A DNA stretch of 64,000 bases from Rotaria sordida (taxonomy: Eukaryota; Rotifera; Eurotatoria; Philodinida; Philodinidae): positions 62,001 to 126,000 of the forward strand of contig CAJNOL010000383.1 of the NCBI GenBank assembly GCA_905250125.1. Direction: 5' to 3'. Made by a program: the position numbers and the translations under genes. The notes beneath the pieces were generated by a model, which was given only the letters and a program-made list of their open reading frames with translations, was not told the origin of the DNA and did no database searches. Position 1 is the stretch's first letter, and every line of letters begins with the position of its first letter. Positions 25,873 to 37,102 of this stretch are shown piece after piece.

Positions 25873-27226
25873 ATGTATGTTTTAGATATATTGAAATCTA
25901 CCTTACTTTTCCAAGTTTCAAGAAATTGTGGTAACTTATATTACTATTCACACATATCACCCATGGATTTTCATTTAAACCGTGAGAAACAATTATTTCG
26001 TAATCTGTTCGTATGTTGAATACAGAATATTTTTATAATTTCATAGCACAATCAGAGAATTATTCTGCTGATGAAGTCTCAGACGAGCTGGCAAATTCGA
26101 AGGAACGAGGTAAAATGGTTTAACTATGCTAATAATCATATCTGAACTATTATAGGAATAGATACACTAACAACGTTGATCAAAGAAACGTCTTCGAATT
26201 GTTTGCAATTGGAAACAACCATGAAAGGCATTGCTTATAGCGAGCACATTGATAAATTGGGTGCTCATGCAAGAGGTATGAATTTTTACTGACGCTGTAT
26301 ATTAACTCATTTCTAGTCTGTTATTCAAAATCGATAAATCTCATTTTTATTTTTAAAGCTATTTGCGAAACAGTCGTCCATAAAGGAACCAATGATATAC
26401 CATCAATTACTGAAGGGCATCATCCGCAACTGAACACTACATGTGTTGATCCAAACCCATCTGATTTAGGTAAGATGAAAATGAGAATTGATCTTGAGTA
26501 TACAATGCTGATTTATATTTACATGTACTACAGGTTATGAAAAGTCGAGCGACGTTACCAATGACACTTCAAAGTCAGATGGTATGAAACTAGTGGATGA
26601 TCAACATGAACTACTTTTAGAGGGTAAATTCATTATATTACTAGAGCTGTTCGTTCATAATTCAAACATATTATTATTCGGAAATATTTGATTGTTAGGT
26701 AGTTTCAATGGAACCAATTGCGTTGTCAACGAATCCCAATCAATCGAGTCGAATGAACTGAAAAAATTGGGAACACTTGAAGGTAAATTATACAATGCAA
26801 ATATCATCTTTTTATCGAATACTTTTTGTAGATGATAACACTCGAGGCACTGCTGTCTTGCCTAAGATAAGTAAAAGTTTTCAAAAAAAACCTAAACCGA
26901 AACAATCACCTCGAAACAAACAATATTCAAAAGGAAAATTTGAAGTTATCAAAAGACAAAACTATATTAAGGAATTACAAAAAACAACGACTACTGAAGA
27001 AATTATTGACAAAAAAAATATCAACAGCCAACTATCGGGAGGCACTTTTAACGAAGGTATATTTGTTTGTGCGATAACTGTTGTAGAAGTCGATACAGTC
27101 AGTGTAAGAAAACCTGATGTAATAGTTTCATTTAGTTTAGATGTCCTGCAAAAAAATTGCGTCAACTTCTCTAAGCCGAATGAATCTAATCTGGCTATAA
27201 GATCTACCCATAATAATCGTAAATAG
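25873..27226 (+). CDS. Unrecognised protein assembled from seven exons with uniform phase-1 introns (306 aa)
   Basis: Exons: 25873-25930, 26047-26109, 26156-26275, 26359-26469, 26534-26623, 26699-26782, 26832-27226. Every intron is a short GT-AG intron in phase 1, so each internal exon is a multiple of three (63, 120, 111, 90 and 84 nt) and could be skipped without a frameshift. The total of 921 nt closes in frame. The product is hydrophilic and acidic at first, then a basic patch in exon 7 (KKPKPKQSPRNKQ), with no catalytic motif. The first exon (MYVLDILKSTLLFQVSRNC) is mildly hydrophobic, and this start is the least certain part. A GT in exon 7 at 27057 also fits a donor, so the 3' end could differ. 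I recognise no family. Confidence 0.6.
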
Positions 27227-28249
27227 GGTGATATTATAACTAAATGTAAAAATAACGAGTTTCCGAAGGAAATAATATCATCAAGCTACTATGATCGAGA
27301 AATATTTACATGTACGAAGTCATTGTTAATAGAAATAGCGCAAAATAAGATCAGATCAATTTACAACTCGATAGATAATCATAGTTGCCTATATGTTCGA
27401 TTGTTCTGGCGCATGTTCTGTTGATCACATAGATTGACATTGCAAAGAAATTTTTCATGTGGCAAAGTGCTGAGTAACATCGCAAAAAGTATTTTATTTC
27501 TCTAATAGGAGTGATCCTTTATCCTTACTATCCTTTTATAATAAAGGATACAGATAAATGGATCCTTTATCTTCAACAAATAAAGATAACGGATTTTGTT
27601 GTCTTTAAAAAATAAAGATAAAGGATTTTGTTATTTTAAAAAAATAAAGATAAAGGAATGAAAAAAAATTCATTATTTATTTGTTAAAGATAAAGGAATA
27701 AAGGATACTTTTACAACAAATAATGTTACGGGAGGAGTTCTTGGACGTGGAGGTGGTCTTTTTAGCTTAACTTTAAATTAAGTTTAAACTTCGTACTTCT
27801 TAAGCCAAAGAATCCCATTATAAGATCTTGTACGATTCTTACAAGATCATATAGGAACTTACTATATTATCCTACATGACTATACAAGACCCCATGAAAA
27901 TCGTATATGATCTTGAACAATTTTATATGCTAACCTCAAAGCCACCATTTCTGATAAAATCGTACTGTGTGATTCTTGTATGATCTTAATGTCAGATCTT
28001 ATAAGATACACATATGATTCACCAATATTTCACAATGTTGTATACATGATTTTGGTCTAGTTTCACCTTCTATTGTCTCGTTTTCTTAAGGAAGCCTTTT
28101 ATCTTTATTCACATATTTATAAAAATTATAATAACTAAACGAAAACGCAAATATGTGCTTGAAAAACATTAAAAAAAAAAGAAATTATTTTTATTGAATT
28201 TGATCGTAAAAATTATCTAAAATAAAAATAAATAATTTTAAAATAATAA

Positions 28250-28792
28250 AAACTTACTACGTTGAACTATTTATTAAAATGATCTAAATCCATAAAATAA
28301 ATAATTCAAATTAAAAAAAAAACTTACGTTCCATTGGTCCTTAAAATGATCTAAAATACAAAATAAATAATTTAGAATAAATAAAAAGTCACTTGCATTG
28401 AATTGATCGTTAAAGTGAACTAAAATACAAAACAAATAATTTAAATTAAAAATTACTTACGTGAAGTTAATCATTGAAATAATCTAATATAAACAAGCAA
28501 ATAATTTAAAAGAAAAAAATTTACTTGCTTTGCATTGATCATTAAAATGATCTAAAATAAACAAACAAATAATTTAAAAGAAAAAAAAGTAGTTACGTGG
28601 AAATAACCGTTATAATTTAAAATAAATAAAAACTTACTTGCGTTAAATGGATCGTTAACCTGATCTAAAATATTAAAAAAAATAATTTAAAAGAACAGAA
28701 GATTACCTGCATTGAATCAGTGATGAATATGATCTAAAATAAAAGAATAAATAATTTAAACAGAAGACAAACGTACTTCTCCTAAATCAAAT
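28250..28792. repeat. Tandem array, about eight units of ~68 bp
   Basis: Each unit follows the pattern ACTTACTTGCGTTGAA, TGATCGTTAAAATGATCTAA, then AATAAACAAATAATTTAAA and an A-rich spacer. Units vary from about 45 to 72 bp and are clearly diverged. The array lies within the composite foldback element. Confidence 0.75.
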
Positions 28793-29010
28793 TGATTAAA
28801 TTATCTGCGCACTGATTTTTAGTAGATCAACGCCATTACATAGAAGATGTATTTTCAACCTAGAAAAGTAGCGTCTAAGGTAGAATATATTTCATCACTT
28901 AAATATTTATTCAAAGGCACAAAACTGTCGTTATAAAAACTATTTTCATAAGACGAACTTAAAATTATGATCTTATACGATCTTCATAAGAATTTTTCGC
29001 CTGGATTAAC

Positions 29011-29510
29011 ACTTAATATTAATAAAAAGGAGTTTAGCAATCGCCACTTGATTTCTTAATATTAGGTATTCAGTTAGCACTTAATTCTAAAAATTAAGCG
29101 TTAAGTAGGGTGGACAGCTCACGCTCATGAGCGCGAGCGGTTTTCCTATCTCGAACAGGAGAGGTATTTTGAGTTTGATTTTTTTCATCAGGGGAAGGGT
29201 TTTTTTTCACAAAATAATGATTTTTTTATAAAGTTTGACCAAAGGTAATTGTGGTCGGGGAATCTGAATCTGTAATCAGTTTTTCGAAATTTTGAGTTTG
29301 ATTTCTTAAAAACTTTTTACGACAAAAGTTTTTAAAAAAATCGAACTCAAAATACTTCTATTGGAGACAGACAAACCGCTTACGCTTATGAGCGTGAGCT
29401 GTCCACCCTACTTAACGCTTAATTTTTAGAATTAAATGTTAACTTAATATTTAATATTAAGAAATCAAGTGGTGATCGCTAAACTCTTTTTTATTAACAT
29501 TAAGTATTAA
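29011..29510. repeat. Inner palindrome about 500 bp
   Basis: The left arm (about 29011-29190, with GTTAAGTAGGGTGGACAGCT and CACGCTCATGAGCG) pairs with the right arm (about 29355-29510, with CGCTTATGAGCGTGAGCTG and TCCACCCTACTTAACGCTTA). Both outer flanks carry a GAGTTTAGC...CACTTGATTTCTTAA-type sequence in opposite orientation. The spacer has mirrored TTTTGAGTTTGATTT segments. Confidence 0.75.
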
Positions 29511-29728
29511 GTAAGAAGTTTAGACTTAATTTAAAGGTAAATTAAAAAGATCACTCCTACGTCCAAGAACTTCTCCAGTCATATTATCTCTTGTAAAAGT
29601 ATTCTTTATTCCTTTATTTTATCTTTATTTTTTAAAGGTAAATAAATCCTTTATCTTTAATAAATAAATGATAATTTCTTTTGTCATTTCTTTATCTGTA
29701 TTTTATAAAGTAATTCTAAAGGACCACC

Positions 29729-31048
29729 CGTATTCTCCAAGCCACAATGGTTTGCTCTGGATAGATCATTCGCATGCTCGATGAAAGGAATGATAGAAGG
29801 ATCGAGTATTTGTATGTCGATGATTATCAATAGGATTGTGTATTGGTCCGACCTCATTAGATTATCACTAATGTTTTTTTTCTATTTTCACAACAATGTA
29901 AAATCGCTTGATAAAAATTTTAAAAATGCAAATACGGTTGTCAATAGGTAAATAAATTACAAAGTTTCAAAATACTAATCTAGTAATCCCTAGTCATTTT
30001 GAACTATTTCTGATCTTAGACTTATCATATGTTATAATTCTAGAAAGCCTTTCGAATCTGTTACAGATCAAGATCCAAAAATATAGGCTTCGATTATACT
30101 ACCTATAGCATTGATAATATTAGTATACTTTCTTTCACGTACCAAATTTAACTTAACTAATTCATTGTTCATAGTGAGTTTAACGAGATAAGATGGTTTT
30201 TCTTCTACAATTCATTTTTCTTCTTCTTTTCAAACATATCTGATGGAAAATTATTGTGAAACACAGTTGACAATCGTTTTGTATTATAAAGCGAGAAACT
30301 TGGACCTATCTCGTTCCTCTACACAGACCGTGACAAACATGTCAATATGTTTTTTTTTGGGCAATGCAATTTTGTATCATAGAATAAAGATAAAAATGAA
30401 TAGAAAATTTATCCCAATGGATAAATAAATATTTCATAAGATAATTCCTTAATAATAAATCCAAAAAAGTATTTCAACATGTTTGTCACGATCTGTGACG
30501 CACGAATCTATTTTTGTGACATGTCAGAGGGGTAACTTCAGCAAAAGATCCCTAAAAACATTCTACGATTTGAGCTTCATGACCGCTCTGAATGTCTGTT
30601 TTCATTTGTGACGGTTTAGAGAAGCAATACACACGCTAAGATACTGGTTTGTTTGAACTTGAGAGCAATCCTAATATATGTAGACAGAGCCTTTATGTAT
30701 AATTAAAACGACTCCGTCTTATTATACATTTTAATTCCGTAGAGATTAAACTTAAAGCTTTTTAAAGAATATGATCATTGTAAGATACACATCTAAGCCG
30801 AAAATTCGTTTCAACTTTTCGATCGCATTCAATTATTCCACTGTTTCAGTTTTTCGCTTCATACCTATCCCGTGCAACACACTATTTCGATTTTCTTCCA
30901 TGTAGTTTTATTTCCTTAACAAAAACCATGTACGAGACTCCCTAGTATTTTGATATATTAGAGCACGTTGATTAGTAGATAGATAACTCGGATCATAAAC
31001 TAAAAAAGTCACCTCGACTTTTTGATATTTAAAGTATTGATTGAATAG
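29729..31048. other. Intergenic or upstream part of the next gene
   Basis: No exon could be tied to the following gene and no repeat was identified. A short frame at 30193 (MVFLLQFIFLLLF) is signal-peptide-like but stops at once. Confidence 0.35.
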
Positions 31049-33141
31049 GACCAGAACTGTTCAATAAAACGAAAATCTTCAACTTCTCTACTGAATCGCG
31101 TCGAGCATTGGCTAAGAGTCTACGAAACGAAGCACGCAGCCTGCTCAAAAATCTTCAAACAACATTCGGCAAAAAATTCAACGGTGCCTATCAATTATTA
31201 CTGATTCGCATACCTCATACAAGAAAACGTTCATTATTATTTCGCTTGATTCTTCGCGTCAATAATGATAGCTGGCGCATAAAGTATTCTAACAAGTGTT
31301 CAAAACCGGTTGTTTATGCATTTATCAATCGAGTCGAAGCAGAGTCAAGAGATCAAGACTCTCACTTTCGCTATACATCCTCTGAAGAAGAGAATAGTCG
31401 TGAAGAACTGTGGAAATGTGAAAAGACAGTTGCTGTTGGGACAAGACATGAGAAACCATGTGGATTCTTTGTACTGAATAATTGTGTTCACAGAGGCAGG
31501 CGTTTCTTTGCTGCTGGACGAGGCAACCAACTTCCAATTGTAACAGTAAATCCTGTTTATCATACCAATAATAAAAATTGGGTAAAAGCTAAGGCCGCCT
31601 GGAAAGCTGTCATCGACACGATTAATCATCTAAAACAAAAACTTAGCATACAATCGTTTCCAATGTCTCGATTATACATTAACTTTGGTCGTTGGCATTC
31701 TCAAGTCGAAACAACGAATTATCTCACTCAAGAAGGTGGTCATGCTCATATAAACATTGTGCTTACCAGGAAAACTATCGACGCATGTAAAAGGTAATTA
31801 CATGAGCAATTTGTCTTCTTATAAAATATACTGTTTATAATATTTCAAACGATGAAGAAACGAGTAGAGGTATCCCTCAGTTATATTGATCACATGTCAA
31901 TCATATACACAGTCAAAGAATGGTAGATGCATACGGCAGCAAAAATAAGGCACTGAGTTTTATCATGAATTCCTGATGCGCGTAAAAGAAAACCTAGAAA
32001 AAAAAGGCGATTTTCATGTAATATTTCTAAAAAAAAGAATATTTATACATTCGCTGAATCAAGTACATATTCGTACAAAGTTTAATTCGAGTTAAGTATT
32101 TTGTCACTAAATCTTAGAAAACCATCAGGAAGCTCTTGAATAGGTGAATTTCTTTGAAAAAGTAAGACATTACTAGCTGGAAATATTTCTGCATTCATAC
32201 ATAGCTATCTAGTGAAACACCTCAAATCTTAAAAATATGCTGGAACATGTTTCAGATAGCATCTGAAAAATATCTTGCAAAATGTAATTGTAAAAATAAC
32301 TTTGTAGGTGAATATCATTTAACAGGTCATAAAAGTATGTTCCGTCTAAGATCATTAAAAAGAACATGTATCTTTGAATCGGTTAAAATCTGATGAGTTT
32401 GAATAAAAATTCCAAAAATCCTTGTAAAAGACTAGCATAGGTACAGACCAGAGATGGAAACCAGTCTGATGTTTTGACGATCTGTGCCAGTAAAGATTAG
32501 TACACCGGCACACCAGCCGGTCTAAAATCCGTATTGGCACCAGTATTGGTTCTACCTCTAGTACAGAAAATGCCTCGATGTCAGTCTAAAAATTGATTTT
32601 TTCGTAAAAGACAAGGTATACTCTGAAAGAAAAGACTATAGCAGACCATTCTGTAGGATAGTATCAATTTTGAGCATTTTACAAAAAAGATCTCTTCATT
32701 CAAGCATGGCAGCTTTGCTTAAAACTCAGTATAGTATATGTCAATAGTTTTATGAAAGCAATTTGAAAATCTATATTCCTCTCTATCAATGGATGCTAGA
32801 TTATTTTTTTGACAGTTTGACGTTAGAATTGTTTTCTTCTATTTTAAAGCAACAACGATTTGAAGTTCTTATCAACATGCACTATTCGTCCTCCGAATCA
32901 TCGTCTGTGGGATGCTGAAAATCTAATGAAAACTCTGAAAAAATCACGATTTGACAAAAAATCCAAGAAAGATGGCATGCTTGACATGATGTATCCTGCG
33001 ACTGGTCAACTTTGTTACGACCCAAGAAATGATCATCTGGATATGCAATTATCGCGTCGTATCAGTCGTCGTCGAAAACTTCAATGTCAACTTACTGAAG
33101 AAAAGTTTAAATATTTCGAAGCCGGTGAAACAGTATCCTAA
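31049..33141 (+). CDS. Unrecognised conserved-looking protein, 5' end missing (two exons seen)
   Basis: Exon A is 31049-31793, preceded by an acceptor (TTGATTGAATAG) and entered in phase 1. Exon B is 32850-33141, joined by a 1056-bp intron in phase 2. Together they give about 345 residues. There is no ATG in the first 200 codons of exon A, so at least one upstream exon must exist if the gene is intact; I could not find it. The protein is basic, with GRWHSQV followed by a GGHAHINIVL stretch, an H-x-H-x-N pattern that loosely recalls histidine-triad (HIT) folds. Exon B begins NNDLKFLSTCTIRPPNHRLWD and ends in a basic RRISRRRKL region. Codon use is GC-richer than in paramyosin or UPF1. The function is unknown. 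Confidence 0.5.
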
Positions 33142-34239
33142 TTTATGTATTTTGTAGAATTGATGGCGCTACCTATCCAAATAGACAATTTTTTTTTCTA
33201 ATCCAGATTCTTTTCTCGGTGAAAAGCTATTTTTACAGCTTCTACTCATGTTTCTCTCTGCTTCAATTCTGTCATATCTGTCATGTTTGTGGCGTTCCTT
33301 CTTGCTCCTCATTCTATTCAAGAAACTGTACTAACTGCTTTAAATAGTCTTTGTTATCTTTCAAAACTTAAAATTCTACTTAGTTCACCTCTTCTACAAC
33401 ATTATATTCTGATGTTCAAACATGTACGCATTTTTTTTTGTGGTCCTACAACAGCTTTATTTGTATTAATGCTTCTTCTCTCATTTTTTAATCTTCTCTG
33501 GATATTTCAAATATCTTAGCCATACTCAAAAGTTATCAAAAATAAAAAAAACACCTATCTAAAGCGAGCGTACTTCTGCAACAGACTGCATGAAATAAAA
33601 CCATGGCACAAGATATTGAAATGGGAATTCTTGTTAAAATCAAGCATGCTGTCATGGAGAACTCTTCTGAAATGATATTCACATAAGATTTTGTTGTCTA
33701 TTTCTACATATCTTTTTACATGATGTTGAAAATCTTTTTAAATTTTAACTAGGAAACAAACTACATCTTTTGATGATAAAATCTATTTGTTGTTCACATC
33801 AGTTTGTTTGGATTTTTTAAAACTCATTAACAATTCAAGTTGATTGATGTTTATAAAGTCATACTAGTGAACTGAAAGTTTTAAGACAAAATGTTTGTTT
33901 ATTTTCGGTTCCGTTAAAAGTGTTCAATGAGTCAAAAACTATGGTTTTGTGCTCGTTCTGAATATAGGTTTAGACTTTTTGTCTCAGTTATTGTTCGAGT
34001 CTATTGAGATGATCTTTGAAAGGCCTACAAAAATAGTTTGGACAAAAAACTTGTGCGTACTTTTTTTTGTAATTTCACTATTACAACTCGAAAATACAAG
34101 TTGACACCTTTATTAATTTATCAACTTGTACAGCAGAAGCTTCTTTACAAAATATACTATTTTGAAATACTTTTTTGTCTTTTAGCAAGGCATTTGTTTT
34201 TTGAAAAATCGACTTTTTGACCAAAAAGTGTTTTGCACA
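33142..34239. other. Intergenic, no supported gene
   Basis: The open frame at 33283-33519 (+) is hydrophobic, but its start and end do not resemble a gene and it is not spliced to anything I can see. Confidence 0.35.
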
Positions 34240-34531
34240 CTTAAGGATGTGCAGTTTCGGTGAAAACAGTGAATTACTGACAGTGACACACTGACACTGA
34301 GCGTACTGTCTACAGTGACCGCACTGTCTGCAGTGACACACTGACACTGACGTCAGTGTCAGCATGTCACTGCGGTCAGAGCGGTCCGTGTCAATGTATT
34401 ACTGCAGTGAGTGCGGTCAGTGTCAGTGTGTCACTGCAGACAGTGCGCTCAGTGTCAGTGTCGTCAGCGTACCGGTGAACGCCAGTGTGATTTTATCGGT
34501 GGTCAGTATACTGAAACTGCACATCCCTATG
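34240..34531. repeat. Palindrome built from CACTGACA-type motifs, about 290 bp
   Basis: The outer arms are GGATGTGCAGTTTC (from about 34242) and GAAACTGCACATCC (ending about 34528). The interior is packed with CAGTGACACACTGACACTGA and its reverse complement TCAGTGTCAGTGTGTCACTG, and is symmetric about position 34351 (CACTGACGTCAGTG). It is far more GC-rich than its flanks and should form a strong hairpin or cruciform. Confidence 0.85.
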
Positions 34532-35985
34532 CACAGTAAGCAGCTCTTGACAAAGTGCTTACAGTCTCATGAAGGTAAAAGATATAGCTTAGTTCAATAT
34601 AACATTTTGTAAGGGAATGCCCGTTAGACAAAACGAACGACTTCGATAATTTTTAGCACTATCGAAAAGGAACTTATAGGAGTTAGCAAATGTCTATTGG
34701 CTCAACATTCAGTGTAATTTTTTAGGACCTTTGTAAAACTTCTTCGTTACTATCGAATAAAAATAGACAGAATATCTATAATCTCATATTCAAAGAGAGT
34801 ACAAAGTTCTGATCATTACCCATTAGATATTGGCTTGTCTGAAATACTTCCAAGCAGACCTAAATGAGCACATGCAGAGTATAGTCAAGGTTTTGCATGT
34901 AAGTCTTTCCAGAAACATAATAAAACGTTGATCCTTTCTTTGAACAGATGCACCACTGAATGTTCGACTTGGATCACAAGATCAAATATTTATAACTGTT
35001 TTCAAAATTTTAATACACTATTGATACGGAACATAAGTATCATCGTATTATAACCTACAAGAAAAAATAAGAGAAAGTCAAAAATTGTTGAATTTTGTTT
35101 ATTTATTTTTGGCTATCATGTTTGAAATCAATCAGAGATCTAGTGTAGCCTACAAAGCATGAGGATTATTACCCATACTCATCTCAAATACAAGTGAAAA
35201 ATAACGACTATGTCAATTGATCTGTATGTCTCGCCCCTGAAATAAGAGACTTTTTTGCTGTGTTGTTTTCAAATACATCATCTAAAAATAGTGAACTCGA
35301 TGCGTAACTCAATGGCATATCTTTTGAAAAGAAACAGATCAAGATTTTATCAATGTTTCTGAACATAGTTACATACAAACAAAATTCTGTTCATCGCTGT
35401 TGACTCATTGAAAACACTTCCGAGGGTACCGAAAATAAACAAACATTTTATCTTACAACTTCCGATCCAAGCGTTATATCGACATCATCAATCAATTCTT
35501 CATTTTAAAACCGATGTAGTTATTTTGAAATCTCTTATTCAAATTGAATTATTAGATTTTAATTCATTGAAATTTTTTAGACATTTAGTCACTACCGTCA
35601 TCATGTTTTATATGAAGAAAATTTAATATTCTTAAAACTCATTTTTCTCTCTCTCTATTCCTTAAAAACGTCTCAATTTCTTTTTTTTTTCTCTACTGTA
35701 TCGCATAGTCTTTTGATCGTTGTCAACAACAATATAATCAAGAAAAAAAAATATAATTAAAATAATATCTAAATAGTGATTCATCACCATTACTTATTCT
35801 TTTTTACTTTTTTTTTATTTAGAAAATGAAACCTTTTATTTTTAATTCATATAAAGATAAATTAAGGTTTCATATTATTTCTATTTCGAAACAACAACAT
35901 ATATATATAATCAAGACAAATTTATATATTTATTCAATTAAAAAATTTTTTCTATGTGCATTTGTCTATCAACAATTTCTTAAAA
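34532..35985. other. Intergenic plus possible 5' region of the next gene
   Basis: A strong acceptor-like site (T-rich tract then ATTTAG) ends at 35822, followed at 35826 by an ATG of a 73-codon frame that overlaps the next gene in another frame. It may mark the mRNA 5' end (trans-splice site) with an upstream ORF. The rest holds nothing I can support. Confidence 0.35.
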
Positions 35986-36768
35986 ATGTTTCCACGATCA
36001 ACATCATCAAATTTAACCGAAGCAATTATACGAAGAAAAAAGCTTGAAAAAAATTTTTTAGATAATCAATTATTATCTATTGATCATGATCGAAATAAAA
36101 TACGTTTAAATTATGATCGTCATATGGAAACATTTTTACAATTAAATCGAAAACGACATGAAACATGGTATCGATATGATAAACATTTTCGTGAAGCTTT
36201 AAAAAAAGAAAAAGATCGACATGAAAAACGTAAAGAACGTCAAGGATCAACAAGAAATCTTCATATTAATACTTTACCATCACTTGTAACATTAAATACA
36301 CGTTCAGAACCAATAACAAAAGTTGAACAACGTACATTTAAAGTTTTAAATGCATCACAAAAATTACTTGATGAATCTGCTGCACGATCAAAATATAATT
36401 TTAATCAAAATCGTCCTTCAACATCATCAAGTACTTTTAAAAGTTCTTCAATATTAACAACAAGAAGTTCATGTACAAATATTAGTACAAATTTTAATAT
36501 ACCAATGATGCAGTCAATCGATTTTGAAGAATATAATCGTTTAATGAATGAATCATTAAAATATGAAACATATTCTGATTTTGTTGATCATTTTGTTAAA
36601 TTTTGTCCAGAATTTCGTGAAAATTTTGCACAATTTCATCAAGCAAATAAACGAAAAAATGCTGTAGAAAAATTACGTGAATTTAATCAAACATATACAA
36701 AAACAAAAGATCAACGTTATCATAAATTAATCGATAATCTTATTGATTTTCGTTCGAAACCAAAATAA
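35986..36768 (+). CDS. Unrecognised intronless charged protein (260 aa)
   Basis: The frame is open from an in-frame ATG at 35956, but MFPRSTSSNLTEAIIRRKK at 35986 is the more likely start because the region before it is AT-rich and hydrophobic. Codon use matches the neighbouring genes. Residues about 20-90 form a charged, probably helical stretch (RHMETFLQLNRKRHETW, KEKDRHEKRKER). The middle is Ser/Thr/Asn-rich, and a second helical region (EEYNRLMNESLKYETYSDF onward) is followed by a basic end. There is no signal peptide or membrane segment. AATAAA at 36820-36825 is a good poly(A) signal. It converges on CHMP2B with 334 bp between stops. I recognise no family. Confidence 0.7.
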   Translation: MFPRSTSSNLTEAIIRRKKLEKNFLDNQLLSIDHDRNKIRLNYDRHMETFLQLNRKRHETWYRYDKHFREALKKEKDRHEKRKERQGSTRNLHINTLPSLVTLNTRSEPITKVEQRTFKVLNASQKLLDESAARSKYNFNQNRPSTSSSTFKSSSILTTRSSCTNISTNFNIPMMQSIDFEEYNRLMNESLKYETYSDFVDHFVKFCPEFRENFAQFHQANKRKNAVEKLREFNQTYTKTKDQRYHKLIDNLIDFRSKPK

Positions 36769-37102
36769 AAAAAAAAAAGATTTTTTTGTTTGTATATGTG
36801 CGCGTCTGTGTGTGTGTACAATAAATAAGTTTTTGTTTGAAATACAAATAATTAGAACAAAAAAGATCTCAAATCTTATTCATATATATATATAAATAAA
36901 TGAAAGTTTATTAAATAAATGGATAACATGTTAACACTTCCAAAAAAAGAAAATGACCCTTATATACAATCGATCTGTTAACCGGAGCTAGAAAATCCAA
37001 AAAGAAAAACGAAATAACTGAAGACAAGATCTACAAGAGTTTAGATAATATTATTAGAGATTTTGATATTATCTCTATCTGAGAATGAAAAAAAACCAAT
37101 AA

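Larger units (their letters stand above)
27511..29728. mobile_element. Composite foldback element about 2.2 kb
   Basis: The outer ends are inverted: GTGATCCTTTATCC on the left against the reverse complement of the TTCTAAAGGACCACC-type end on the right, followed by AT-rich AAAGATAAAGGA motifs in both arms. Further in, 27735-27800 (GTTCTTGGACGTGGAGGTGG, then a TTAAATTAAGTTTAAACTTC-like run) pairs with 29503-29580 (ACGTCCAAGAACTTCTCC). Inside are quasi-repeats of GATCTTGTACGATTCTTAC (27821-28030), a satellite array and a second palindrome. There is no transposase ORF. Confidence 0.65.

Noticed and set aside
26777..27226. A single-exon 149-codon ORF starting inside the intron at 26777
   Set aside because: Its first codons are intronic; the acceptor at 26830-26831 joins the upstream exons in phase, so only the part from 26832 is coding.
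28250..28792. CRISPR-like array
   Set aside because: The units are diverged AT-rich tandem repeats without unique spacers, in a eukaryotic setting; it is a satellite.
33283..33519. Hydrophobic 78-codon frame after the unknown gene
   Set aside because: It looks like T-rich DNA read in a hydrophobic frame; no signal-peptide pattern with downstream mature region and no family resemblance.
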